A stretch of 6,661 nt of DNA from Candidatus Kuenenia stuttgartensis (GTDB taxonomy: Bacteria; Planctomycetota; Planctomycetia; Isosphaerales; Isosphaeraceae): the NCBI GenBank assembly GCA_945872325.1, contig CAMBZY010000183.1:1-6661 (forward strand). The letters are read 5' to 3'. Shown here in pieces: positions 1-6,134 of this stretch. A program made the position numbers and the translations under genes. Position 1 is the first letter of the stretch. Every line of letters starts with the position of its first letter. The notes beneath the pieces were generated by a model, which had not been told where the DNA came from, did not search any database, and saw only the letters and a list, made by a program, of their open reading frames with translations.

Positions 1-72
1 GACATGTTGACGCAATCGACGCCATTACAGCAAAGGGTGTTTGAGTTGCTGGGGGTCAAAACAACGACGTAG
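1..72 (+). CDS. C-terminal end of an unidentified protein, possibly an IS transposase
   Basis: An open frame enters from the left edge and ends at a TAG at 70-72, giving 23 residues that include the segment PLQQRVFELLGV. That amphipathic tail is reminiscent of the C-termini of some IS4/IS1634-type transposases, but this is an impression from memory and 23 residues are too few to assign a family. The same frame stays open after the TAG until a TGA at 241-243, so the gene may once have been longer or the open stretch may be chance. The 5' part lies outside the window. Confidence 0.35.
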   Translation, partial: DMLTQSTPLQQRVFELLGVKTTT

Positions 73-155
73 CCAGAACGACGAAATCGCATTTTTTGTA
101 AGGGTAGTGAAATTATAGAGTTATCTTGGTTTATGGCTGAAAAGTACGGGCTAGA

Positions 156-219
156 TTCAAACCAGGAAACCGGAGGCTATCAACCGGTCTTGGCGGTAGC
201 CCCGGTGAATTGGTTTGAA
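156..219. repeat. Long imperfect inverted repeat (64-nt hairpin)
   Basis: The outer arms TTCAAACCA (156-164) and TGGTTTGAA (211-219) are perfectly complementary over 9 bp. A 4-by-4 purine-rich internal loop (165-168 against 207-210) follows. Then ACCGG-A-GGCTA (169-179) pairs with TAGCCCCGGT (197-206) over 10 bp with one bulged A at 174. The apical loop is 17 nt (180-196) and can form three more G-C pairs (184-186 with 194-196). No T-run follows on either strand, so it is not a standard intrinsic terminator. It could be a REP/MITE-like palindrome, part of an IS end, or a structured RNA. The pairing is read directly; the role is unknown. Confidence 0.75.
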
Positions 220-257
220 AACGGGAAGTTATTTCCGGCCTGATCCTAAGTTACAGG

Positions 258-280
258 CCAATGATAAATTTCGTCATTGG
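258..280. repeat. Small inverted repeat
   Basis: CCAATGA (258-264) and TCATTGG (274-280) form a 7-bp dyad around a 9-nt loop. It is not followed by a T-tract on either strand, so terminator function is unlikely. It lies between the 64-nt hairpin and the HU terminator and may belong to the same structured element. Confidence 0.45.
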
Positions 281-330
281 AAACGAGCATGGCGTAAAAA
301 ATAAGGGCGGTTGGTGATTGAGCCATATTC

Positions 331-365
331 CAAAAGGAAACGCGAGCCAAAAGGCCCGCGTTTTT
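331..365 (-). terminator. Intrinsic terminator of the HU-like gene, possibly bidirectional
   Basis: Read on the minus strand, ACGCGGGCC (361-353) pairs with GGCTCGCGT (348-340) over 9 bp with one G-U, closed by a TTTT loop. It is followed by TTCCTTTT, a broken T-tract. It starts 45 nt after the HU stop codon. On the plus strand the same hairpin has one A-C mismatch and is followed by TTTTT (361-365), so it could also stop transcription arriving from the left-edge gene. Confidence 0.8.
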
Positions 366-405
366 GATCGATCCAAAATGTTGTTGCATTTTGAAGGACA
401 CAGTC

Positions 406-783
406 TCAGGAGACAGCGTCTTTCAGAGCCTTCAGAAGGCCAGCCTTGATGGCGTTGCGGGCCGGTTTGGCCTTGATCGTCATTGGCTGCTTGGTGAAGG
501 GGTTGATGCCTTGCTTGGCCTTGGTGGCTGGCTTCTTGTAAACTTTGAGTTTCAAGAGACCAGGCAGAACGAATTGGCCTGGGCCTTTTTTGCCCAGTTC
601 GTCTTTTACCAGGCTTGAAAGGGCATCGAACACGGCGTCGATATCCTTTTTGGAAACTTTCGAGGCTTCAGATAGTTTGCTGAAGATCTCGGCCTTGGTC
701 AAAGGCTTGGCGCCGACTGGTGCGGCTTTCTTTTCTTTGGGTGCCGGCTTGGCGGCGGCTTTAGGAGCGGCTTTCTTAGCCAT
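406..783 (-). CDS. HU/IHF-family histone-like DNA-binding protein with basic N-terminal tail
   Basis: This 125-residue protein is expected to bind and bend DNA in the nucleoid. Residues 1-28 are a low-complexity tail rich in Lys, Ala and Pro (KKAAPKAAAKPAPKEKKAAP), resembling histone H1-type tails. Residues 29-125 form the HU fold: a helical dimerisation part (LTKAEIFSKLSEAS..KKDIDAVFDAL), the strand pair around GQFVLPGLLKLKV (70-81), the DNA-binding arm, and the closing helix ALKDAV. The arm carries the conserved Asn-Pro (N94, P95), the intercalating proline of HU/IHF, but reads GINPFT where classical HU has GRNPxT. Usual HU is about 90 residues, so the excess is the tail. I chose the ATG at 783 because GGAGG lies 10 nt upstream; the in-frame TTG at 792 is almost on top of that site. 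The gene has its own terminator and a long leader. The family is clear; whether it is the main HU or a specialised paralogue is not. Confidence 0.93.
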   Translation of the reverse strand: MAKKAAPKAAAKPAPKEKKAAPVGAKPLTKAEIFSKLSEASKVSKKDIDAVFDALSSLVKDELGKKGPGQFVLPGLLKLKVYKKPATKAKQGINPFTKQPMTIKAKPARNAIKAGLLKALKDAVS

Positions 784-793
784 GAGACTCAAA

Positions 794-798
794 CCTCC
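794..798 (-). promoter_or_regulatory. Ribosome binding site of the HU-like gene
   Basis: GGAGG on the minus strand with 10 nt to the ATG at 783. It decides the start: the upstream in-frame TTG at 792-790 is only 1 nt from this motif and cannot be served by it. Confidence 0.8.
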
Positions 799-863
799 AT
801 AATTTGGAGCTGTTCGGTTGGAAGTCCCGAACGGTACGACTTGCTTTTCGACTTGCCTATCAC

Positions 864-898
864 TGTTGCACCTTCAGAGCAAGCTCTGCGATACAACA
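864..898 (-). promoter_or_regulatory. Leader hairpin with CUUG tetraloop upstream of the HU-like gene
   Basis: On the minus strand CAGAG-CTTG-CTCTG (888-875) forms a 5-bp stem closed by G-C around CUUG, one of the known stable RNA tetraloops. It is flanked by complementary TGTTG (898-894) and CAACA (868-864), which could extend it across an internal loop of 5 and 6 nt. It lies about 80 nt upstream of the HU start. As DNA, the interrupted dyad CAGAGC-AA-GCTCTG could instead be an operator. The structure is read from sequence; function is inferred. Confidence 0.45.
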
Positions 899-1035
899 AC
901 TACATCAAATACGAAGATCGTGTTTTGTGCAACCGAAATTTTTTCCAGAAATCGCTTTTTTTCAGCATCCCAACTCTGTAGGACATCGATTCGACTGCGG
1001 TTTTTTAGTTGTTGAATCACTTGCGAATACGTTTA

Positions 1036-1047
1036 TATGTCGACATA
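1036..1047. promoter_or_regulatory. 12-bp perfect palindrome TATGTCGACATA
   Basis: A perfectly self-complementary 12-mer sits about 45 bp beyond the GGT stop and about 250 bp upstream of the HU start. Its size and AT-flanked setting suit a dimeric regulator site, but no adjacent promoter was recognised, so the role is speculative. Confidence 0.3.
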
Positions 1048-1092
1048 AGTTTCTTCTGTGTAGTGCTATATGGCAATGCTGGATGTATTGCT

Positions 1093-2892
1093 TTAATCTC
1101 CCGAAGCCGCCCCTTCGCCTCGGCGCGGGTCTGGAAGACCTACGAAAAAATTTTTCGAAAAATCTACAAGAATTGAGTGCGAATCCCCTTGTGCGGAGAC
1201 TTGCGAGACCACCCAACCGCGTTTTTTCAGTCCTTCCAGCGTCGATTTTGGCCACGATCGTTCTAAAATCAGCTTGTCCGGGAACCACCCATGGTGAAGT
1301 TTGGGCGAAATCTGGACTTCAAACGGCGATAAATCGAATTCGATTGTTCCCAAAATCATCCAAAGTACCGTTGAAGGGATCGTCCGTCCTCCCGGAGAGC
1401 CTGTCACGAGCTTCACTCGCCCATCTTTAAGCACAATCGTGGGAGACATCGAACTCACCATGCGTTTGCCAGGCTCGATCAGGTTTGGCTTCGTCCCGAT
1501 CCGTCCAGACGTGTCCGTCCGGCCTGGAATCAGGTTGAAGTCGCCCATCTCGTTGTTCAGTAAAAAGCCTGCTCCCGGGACCACGCACTTGGCCCCATAG
1601 CTCTCCTCCAGCGTATATGTTAGAGCAACGGCATTCCCGGCGGAGTCAAGCACGGAGAAATGGGTCGTCTCTGATGATTCTGCGGGGATCACAGGGAAAT
1701 CGGCCAGTGACTCGCTTGGAGTGGCTTTATCCGGGTTGATCGTTGCCGCGAGCTTTGCGGCGTAGGGCTTGGATATAAGTTCGGCGATCGGTATCTGAAC
1801 GAAGTCAGGGTCGCCGATTTTCGTAAAACGCTCATAAAACGCTCTGCGAAGAGACTCACCAACAAGGTGGGCCGAAATATCTGACGTTCGCCCATGTTGC
1901 TTCAAGTTCATTGGCTCAAGCATATTCAGGCAAAGGGCGGTGATGATCCCGCCTGAACTTGGCGGGCCCATGCCTAATACGGTATGGCCACGGTATTCCA
2001 TGCGAATCGGTTCACGCTCAACAGCTTGATATGCAGCCAGATCGGCTTTGGTGATCCATCCACCATTTCTGGCGGAATAATCGGCGATCAAATCGGCCGT
2101 TTTACCTGTATAGAATTCGTCGGGGCCTTGGTCGCGAAGCCGTTGGAGAGTTGCGGCCAAGTCAGGCTGGATGAGCTTTTCGCCCGATTTCCAAGGGGTC
2201 AGGTCAGGCTTGGAGAAGGCTTTGACTGAGGCTGGGAAGTCTGCGAGGCGGTCGGTTTCGGAGAGATTCTCGGCGATTTTTGTGCCGGCTTCAGGTTTTT
2301 TACGACCGAAAAGTTCGGCGTTGAGCGATGCAGCCATCACGGGATGGAGTGGAAAACCTTCGCGGGCGAGCTTCTCGGCAGGCTCCACCAACTTGCTCCA
2401 ACTGAGTTTGCCAAATTTCTTGTGGGCCAGAGCCAGTCCGCGAACAGTGCCTGGGACACCTGAAGCCCAGGGACCTTCACGGTAACCAGCCTTGAGCTTG
2501 CCAGCCTCCGTGAGGTACATCTTTGAGGATGCTGCCAAGGGGGCTTTCTCACGAAAATCGAAGCTGGTGGATTTGCCCAGTTCCGCACTATAAAAGACGA
2601 TGAATCCGCCACCGCCCAGATTGCCGGCTGGAGGATGGGTCACCGCAAGTGCCAGTGCTGTGGCCACGGCGGCGTCGATCGCGTTACCGCCCTGATTTAA
2701 AATTTCCCGGCCCGCTTCAGCGGCAAACGTTTCGCGGGCGACCACCACGTGTTTTTTAAAGGCGACTGCTGGAGGTGCGTAAGCAGGTGTAATCTGGGCA
2801 ATTGCAGCAACTGGTAAGAATAAGCCGATCAGGCAGGTTTGGAGTGATATGGTCCAAACGCGATGGGATGATTTCTCGAGGAAGTGTGTCAT
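1093..2892 (-). CDS. ggt: Secreted gamma-glutamyltransferase (glutathione hydrolase)
   Basis: GGT is an Ntn-hydrolase that cleaves the gamma-glutamyl bond of glutathione and related peptides, by hydrolysis or transfer, normally in the periplasm. The 599-residue product starts with a signal peptide (1-32, cut after AIA). Family landmarks are all present: GGNAIDAAVA (69-78), GNLGGGGF (90-97), FREKAP with the substrate-binding Arg114, the autoprocessing site TTHFSV with nucleophile Thr409, LLNNEMGDF with Asp451, SSMSPT (480-485) and the oxyanion-hole GSPGG (498-502). Cleavage before Thr409 would give a 191-residue small subunit, the usual size. Compared with E. coli GGT, the Asn after TYTL is Glu429 and the lid-loop Tyr position is Ser462 by ungapped count. 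I prefer the ATG at 2892 because it starts the signal peptide cleanly; an ATG at 2952 would add 20 residues ahead of it and has only a weak AGG. The gene is divergent from the foldase at 3190. Family assignment is firm; substrate is not. Confidence 0.96.
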   Translation of the reverse strand: MTHFLEKSSHRVWTISLQTCLIGLFLPVAAIAQITPAYAPPAVAFKKHVVVARETFAAEAGREILNQGGNAIDAAVATALALAVTHPPAGNLGGGGFIVFYSAELGKSTSFDFREKAPLAASSKMYLTEAGKLKAGYREGPWASGVPGTVRGLALAHKKFGKLSWSKLVEPAEKLAREGFPLHPVMAASLNAELFGRKKPEAGTKIAENLSETDRLADFPASVKAFSKPDLTPWKSGEKLIQPDLAATLQRLRDQGPDEFYTGKTADLIADYSARNGGWITKADLAAYQAVEREPIRMEYRGHTVLGMGPPSSGGIITALCLNMLEPMNLKQHGRTSDISAHLVGESLRRAFYERFTKIGDPDFVQIPIAELISKPYAAKLAATINPDKATPSESLADFPVIPAESSETTHFSVLDSAGNAVALTYTLEESYGAKCVVPGAGFLLNNEMGDFNLIPGRTDTSGRIGTKPNLIEPGKRMVSSMSPTIVLKDGRVKLVTGSPGGRTIPSTVLWMILGTIEFDLSPFEVQISPKLHHGWFPDKLILERSWPKSTLEGLKKRGWVVSQVSAQGDSHSILVDFSKNFFVGLPDPRRGEGAASGD

Positions 2893-3040
2893 CGTCGAAG
2901 GTCGCCTTTGTGAATCGAGATAGACATTCATTGAGTGGCAATGCTGTTGCATATTCTGCCTGAGATCGACTCTGAATTGCCAGAGCCAGGCGATTTCAGG
3001 CGGGCTTGATAATTATGGTCATAAGGTGATGAAAATGAGA

Positions 3041-3069
3041 TTGACCATTTTTGAGATTGGATGTAATGT
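3041..3069 (+). promoter_or_regulatory. Sigma70-type promoter of the foldase gene
   Basis: TTGACC (3041-3046) and TAATGT (3064-3069) are separated by 17 bp, a near-consensus -35/-10 pair. Transcription would begin near 3076, leaving a leader of about 114 nt before the ATG at 3190. It lies in the 297-bp spacer between the divergent GGT and foldase genes. No equally good promoter for GGT was recognised on the other strand. Confidence 0.6.
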
Positions 3070-3175
3070 CGCCACGAGAGTCGACATGCCGTGCGTCTTT
3101 TTCGCTCAAAAAAGCTGTAGAAGATGACCCAAGGCAGTCGCGAATCACTAAATCACGGATGGTTTACAGATCAAC

Positions 3176-3182
3176 AGGGAGG
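3176..3182 (+). promoter_or_regulatory. Ribosome binding site of the foldase gene
   Basis: AGGGAGG with 7 nt to the ATG at 3190, a near-ideal Shine-Dalgarno. It sets the start at 3190, rejecting an in-frame ATG at 3124 that would put 22 non-signal residues before the signal peptide. Confidence 0.85.
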
Positions 3183-3189
3183 TCAGTTC

Positions 3190-4494
3190 ATGCGTTTTTC
3201 ACTGATCAAGCGGCATCAGGCCAGATATCTCACCATGGTGACACTGGCAGGACTGGCGGCTACAGCAACTGAGGCTCAGGCCCAGTTTACACGTTCCAAT
3301 CCGAAGGCGATTGCGACCCAGGCAGGTGCTCAGCAGGCACCAGCGCAACCGAAGGTGGATCCGAACGCACCGAAGCTGCAACAGACTCGGATCCCATCGT
3401 CGCCGAACGATACCGTGGCCATCGTGAACAACCAGATCATCACCCGTCAACAACTGGCGGATGAAGCCGTTGCACGCAAGGGTGAAGAAATTCTTGATAC
3501 GCTCATCGCCAGAGTCATGATTGACCAGGCTTTGAAGAGCAAAGGTATTGCGGTTACGGCCGATGAAGTCAACGCTGAGATTGAAGCTGTGGCCCAGCGC
3601 ATGGCAGGCCTTTCACGCGAGGCCTGGCTGAGAACGCTTGCCAAAGAACGCAACATCAGCCCGATCCAATATGCCCGTGACATTATTTATCCTTCACTGG
3701 CTTTGAAGAAGCTGGCAGAATCGCGGGTTCAGGTGACCGATACGGAGATCACCGAAGCTTATGAAGCCATGTATGGCGAGAAGTTACGCGTTCGCGTGAT
3801 CATGGTGGACAAGGTTCGCGCTGCTCAGGAAGCTTGGGAAAAACTGCGAGTGAATCCAGCCGGCTTTGAGAAGCTGGCCATGGAGATCTCGATGGACCCA
3901 AGCCGCTCGATTGGCGGGCTCCAAACCGATCCGATTGCCCGATTCTCTTATCCTAGAACTGTTTCCGACTCCGCTTTCCGCCAGTTGGTGGATGGAGACA
4001 CAAACGACAAGGACGCCAAGCACAAGCCTAAGGACGGCGATTTCACAGGCCCGATTCAGATCACCGAATCTGCCTGGGTGATTATCAAACGCGAAGGTCT
4101 GATCCCTCGCAAGGAAGTGGACAAGAACGACTCCAAGGTGCGTGAGAATCTGCGTCAGCTTGTGTTCGATGCCAAGATCAAGGAAAAGATCAACGAAGTC
4201 TTCACCGAGCTGGAGAAGCAGACTTCGATTGAAAATCGCCTGTCAGGACGAGTCAAAGTGGCCAACGAAGAATCTCAGCCTGAGGCTCAGGATCTGCCCA
4301 AGAAGCAGACTTTGACCGAACAGGCTGCCGCTCGTCAGGGAGTCAGCGATCCATCTGTACGACCATCCGCTGCAACGGCTGCTGCTGCGGCTCGCAAGTT
4401 GAATACACCTGCTCCCAAGTCTGTCGATCCAGCGGAAGTGAACCGGATCAATCAGATTCGTCAATCGACTGGTGCACCTGCTGCCCCTCGTTGA
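3190..4494 (+). CDS. SurA/PpiC-like periplasmic foldase with degenerate parvulin domain
   Basis: This 434-residue protein is probably a periplasmic chaperone for exported or outer-membrane proteins. A signal peptide spans 1-31 (cut AQA-Q). A Gln/Ala/Pro-rich linker (about 32-72) leads to a SurA N-type chaperone domain that opens with DTVAIVNNQIITRQQL (74-89) and runs in helices to about 180. A parvulin-like domain covers about 199-302: strand LRVRVIMV, helix with FEKLAMEIS.D, the SIGGL turn, and the closing strand SAWVIIKREG. A helical return segment (about 311-347) and a low-complexity Ala/Pro/Gln tail (about 355-434) follow. In parvulins the first strand has His before ILV and the last has YHIIK; here both are Val (V203, V297). 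The fold is recognisable but the two active-site histidines are gone, so isomerase activity is doubtful, as in the first parvulin domain of SurA. The gene is monocistronic, with its own promoter and terminator. Confidence 0.88.
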   Translation: MRFSLIKRHQARYLTMVTLAGLAATATEAQAQFTRSNPKAIATQAGAQQAPAQPKVDPNAPKLQQTRIPSSPNDTVAIVNNQIITRQQLADEAVARKGEEILDTLIARVMIDQALKSKGIAVTADEVNAEIEAVAQRMAGLSREAWLRTLAKERNISPIQYARDIIYPSLALKKLAESRVQVTDTEITEAYEAMYGEKLRVRVIMVDKVRAAQEAWEKLRVNPAGFEKLAMEISMDPSRSIGGLQTDPIARFSYPRTVSDSAFRQLVDGDTNDKDAKHKPKDGDFTGPIQITESAWVIIKREGLIPRKEVDKNDSKVRENLRQLVFDAKIKEKINEVFTELEKQTSIENRLSGRVKVANEESQPEAQDLPKKQTLTEQAAARQGVSDPSVRPSAATAAAAARKLNTPAPKSVDPAEVNRINQIRQSTGAPAAPR

Positions 4495-4528
4495 TTTGAG
4501 CCTTTTTTTTCAGCGATGCGAACTCAAT

Positions 4529-4572
4529 GGCCCGTGCCCGGCAAAAGAAAGTCGGATCACGGGTCGTTTTTT
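4529..4572 (+). terminator. Strong intrinsic terminator of the foldase gene
   Basis: GGCCCGTG (4529-4536) pairs with CACGGGTC (4558-4565) over 8 bp with one G-U. An inner stem CCGGC (4538-4542) with GTCGG (4551-4555) encloses the loop AAAAGAAA. TTTTTT follows at 4567-4572. It starts 35 nt after the foldase stop. A separate T-run (4503-4510) just after the stop has no hairpin ahead of it. Confidence 0.88.
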
Positions 4573-4597
4573 CATGTTCCGCGAATATCGATTTGTC

Positions 4598-4606
4598 TGA
4601 TACAAT
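4598..4606 (+). promoter_or_regulatory. Extended -10 promoter of the aminotransferase gene
   Basis: TGATACAAT is an extended -10 element (TG, one base, then TACAAT, 5 of 6 matches). The -35 position is weak (TTCCGC at 4577-4582, 18 bp away), as is common with extended -10 promoters. It lies just past the foldase terminator and predicts a leader of about 100 nt before the ATG at 4712. Confidence 0.5.
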
Positions 4607-4711
4607 ATACGTAATAGAACAAGTTTGACAGGGCGATGCTTTTGGAGCGATGGTTTCAGCCGGCTCTTCAAGAATCAACCAAAGATACGACTCAGGACAC
4701 GACGAATAGCC

Positions 4712-5995
4712 ATGATCGACCCGACAGAACTGCTGGGCGCACAACCCACCGAAGGCTTTGACCCGGAGGCCAGCGAGCCCTGGGCCATTGATGTGGCTGA
4801 TCGCGTCAAGAATCTGCCGCCATACCTGTTTGGCAAAATCAACGAGCAGAAGTACAAAAAACGTCGCAAGGGGATCGACATCATCGACCTTGGGATGGGT
4901 AACCCGACCGACCCGCCCAACGAGCTGGTCATCGAAAAACTTCGCGAAGCCGTTCTGGATGATCGTAACCACCGCTACTCTGTGGCTCAGGGCGTTTACA
5001 ACCTGCGTCGCGAAGTTGGCGACAAATACGAGAAGCGATTCGGTGTGACCGTTGACCCTGACGCTGAAATTGTGACCACGATTGGTTCCAAAGAAGGCTT
5101 CAGCCACATGTGCCTGGCCCTTTTGGGAAATGGGGATACGGCGTTGGCTCCAGCGCCTTCGTTCCCGATCCACATTCACGGTGTGGCTCTGGCCAGCGCC
5201 AATACGATCGCCCTCGATGTTCGCGATTCCGATGTTTTTCTAACCAACATCAAACGCGTCTGCGAAAGCCTTCTGCCTCGGCCCAAGGTGCTGATTCTGA
5301 ACTATCCGCACAACCCGACGGGCAAGTGTGTGGATGTGGCGTTTTTTGAAGAGATTGTCAGCCTGGCCAAGAAGTACAAGTTTCTGGTCATGCACGACTT
5401 CGCCTATGGCGATGTTGGTTTCGACGGCTTCCAGCCACCTTCGTTCCTCCAGGCCAAGGGAGCGATCGATGTCGGCTGTGAATTCTCGACCATGTCCAAG
5501 GGCTATAACATGGCCGGCTGGAGGGTGGGCTTTGCCGTGGGCAACCGCCATATGATTCGGGCCTTGAAGACGATCAAGGGCTACTATGATTATGGTCTTT
5601 TCCAGGCTGTTCAGATTGCAGCGATCATCGCTCTGAGGCATGGTGAGGAAGGCCGCATGGCCCAGGTGGCCGAATACCAAAAGCGGCGCGACATTCTGGT
5701 GGATGGCCTGCACCGTATGGGCTGGAATGTTCAGAAGCCCGAGGCCGGGATGTTCTGTTGGACTGAGATGCCTGAGCCTTGGAAGAGCAAGATGGGCTCA
5801 GTTGACTTTGCCATGAAGTTACTGGACGAAGCCGATGTGGTGGTGAGCCCCGGTCGTGGGTTCGGCGAGATGGGCGAAGGCTGGCTTCGATTGGCCCTTG
5901 TCGAGAACGAGCAGCGTCTGCGGCAGGCTGTCCGCCAGATTGGTCGCTGTCTGAAGGGCGAGCGGGAGAAGGAGACGGAGAAGGCTGGGGTTTGA
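4712..5995 (+). CDS. alaC: AlaC-type PLP-dependent aminotransferase (class I/II)
   Basis: This 427-residue fold-type I aminotransferase most likely interconverts pyruvate and glutamate with alanine and 2-oxoglutarate in the cytoplasm. It follows E. coli AlaC (YfdZ) along its length: an N-terminal LPPYLFGKINE.K segment, IDLGMGNPTD, TIGSKEGFSH at the PLP phosphate site (S126, K127), PSFPIHIHG, NYPHNPTGK with N201, HDFAYGD with D229 and Y232, STMSKGYNMAGWRVGF with the Schiff-base Lys263 and phosphate-binding Arg271, and WLRLALVEN with Arg393 for the substrate carboxylate. All catalytic positions I can place are intact. The ATG at 4712 fits where homologues begin; its ribosome site is poor (AGGA 14 nt away). 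A TTG at 4625 would add 29 residues without similarity. The C-terminus has a short charged tail (KGEREKETEK). Related DapL or other COG0436 enzymes are alternatives, less likely given the PIHIHG match. It is a single-gene unit. Confidence 0.88.
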   Translation: MIDPTELLGAQPTEGFDPEASEPWAIDVADRVKNLPPYLFGKINEQKYKKRRKGIDIIDLGMGNPTDPPNELVIEKLREAVLDDRNHRYSVAQGVYNLRREVGDKYEKRFGVTVDPDAEIVTTIGSKEGFSHMCLALLGNGDTALAPAPSFPIHIHGVALASANTIALDVRDSDVFLTNIKRVCESLLPRPKVLILNYPHNPTGKCVDVAFFEEIVSLAKKYKFLVMHDFAYGDVGFDGFQPPSFLQAKGAIDVGCEFSTMSKGYNMAGWRVGFAVGNRHMIRALKTIKGYYDYGLFQAVQIAAIIALRHGEEGRMAQVAEYQKRRDILVDGLHRMGWNVQKPEAGMFCWTEMPEPWKSKMGSVDFAMKLLDEADVVVSPGRGFGEMGEGWLRLALVENEQRLRQAVRQIGRCLKGEREKETEKAGV

Positions 5996-6025
5996 GTGTG
6001 GCTTGGGCTTCTGGATATTTTTGTT

Positions 6026-6069
6026 GAAACAATCGCCTATGGAATTCATGGGTGATTGTTTCGGATTTT
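6026..6069 (+). terminator. Hairpin terminator after the aminotransferase
   Basis: GAAACAATCGCC (6026-6037) pairs with GGTGATTGTTTC (6051-6062) over 12 bp with one G-U, around a 13-nt loop. Only a short TTTT (6066-6069) follows after GGA, so the T-tract is poor. It starts 30 nt after the stop codon. On the minus strand it is followed by AACAAAAA, which gives no T-run, so it is directional if functional. Confidence 0.65.
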
Positions 6070-6134
6070 CATAGGGTACATGCAATCCGCCGCGCTTTCA
6101 GGACAAAACGTCGCACCTGAACAACCAAGCCAGA

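Larger units (their letters stand above)
73..339. other. Gene-free structured spacer
   Basis: No credible gene with a ribosome binding site is seen here on either strand. The stretch holds a long imperfect hairpin (156-219) and a small dyad (258-280). If the gene ending at 72 is a transposase, the right end of its element should fall in this spacer. A run reading GTAAGGGTAGTG at 98-109 is a place to look for the terminal repeat, but the left end is not in the window, so this cannot be confirmed. A short ATG frame at 133-243 (36 codons) lies mostly inside the hairpin and has no ribosome binding site. Confidence 0.5.
784..1092 (-). other. Upstream/leader region of the HU-like gene
   Basis: This 309-bp spacer lies between the end of the GGT gene and the HU start, both on the minus strand. 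It holds the HU ribosome binding site, a stable leader hairpin (864-898) and a 12-bp palindrome (1036-1047), and is AT-rich from about 900 to 1080. I do not see a convincing -35/-10 pair. The best minus-strand candidates (TTGCAC at 932-927 with TATTTG 15 bp on; TTGCTC at 883-878 with TAGGCA 17 bp on) match the consensus poorly. No clear intrinsic terminator for GGT is seen. A plus-strand open frame across 804-1430 has no supporting signals. Confidence 0.5.

Noticed and set aside
150..166. GGTTTGAATC on the minus strand as a tRNA T-loop
   Set aside because: The bases flanking it do not form a 5-bp T-stem, and no acceptor or anticodon stem can be drawn; the motif is part of the 64-nt hairpin.
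784..792. TTG start for the HU-like gene, adding three residues
   Set aside because: It lies 1 nt from the GGAGG motif, which correctly serves the ATG at 783.
923..1006. T-tracts in the HU upstream region as intrinsically curved DNA
   Set aside because: Tract centres are about 17, 17 and 45 bp apart, not in phase with a 10.5-bp helical repeat.
1143..1157. Near-palindrome CGAAAAAATTTTTCG
   Set aside because: It lies inside the GGT coding region, where it encodes the FSKNFF segment of a conserved C-terminus, so coding explains it.
804..1430. Plus-strand open frame of 208 codons across the HU-GGT spacer and the end of the GGT gene
   Set aside because: Half of it is antisense to the well-supported GGT C-terminus, the predicted protein has no recognisable pattern, and there is no ribosome binding site.
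2893..2952. Longer GGT starts at 2952 or 2931
   Set aside because: They place 13 to 20 hydrophilic residues before a complete signal peptide that starts naturally at 2892. The evidence is not decisive because no start has a strong ribosome binding site.
4625..4630. Perfect -35 box TTGACA upstream of the aminotransferase
   Set aside because: No acceptable -10 lies 16-18 bp downstream (GCGATG, CGATGG, GATGGT), while the extended -10 at 4598-4606 is better. The TTG of this motif is also an unlikely start codon.
4448..5179. Minus-strand open frame of 243 codons
   Set aside because: It is antisense to the clear AlaC-type aminotransferase and crosses the foldase terminator; the translated protein shows no family features.
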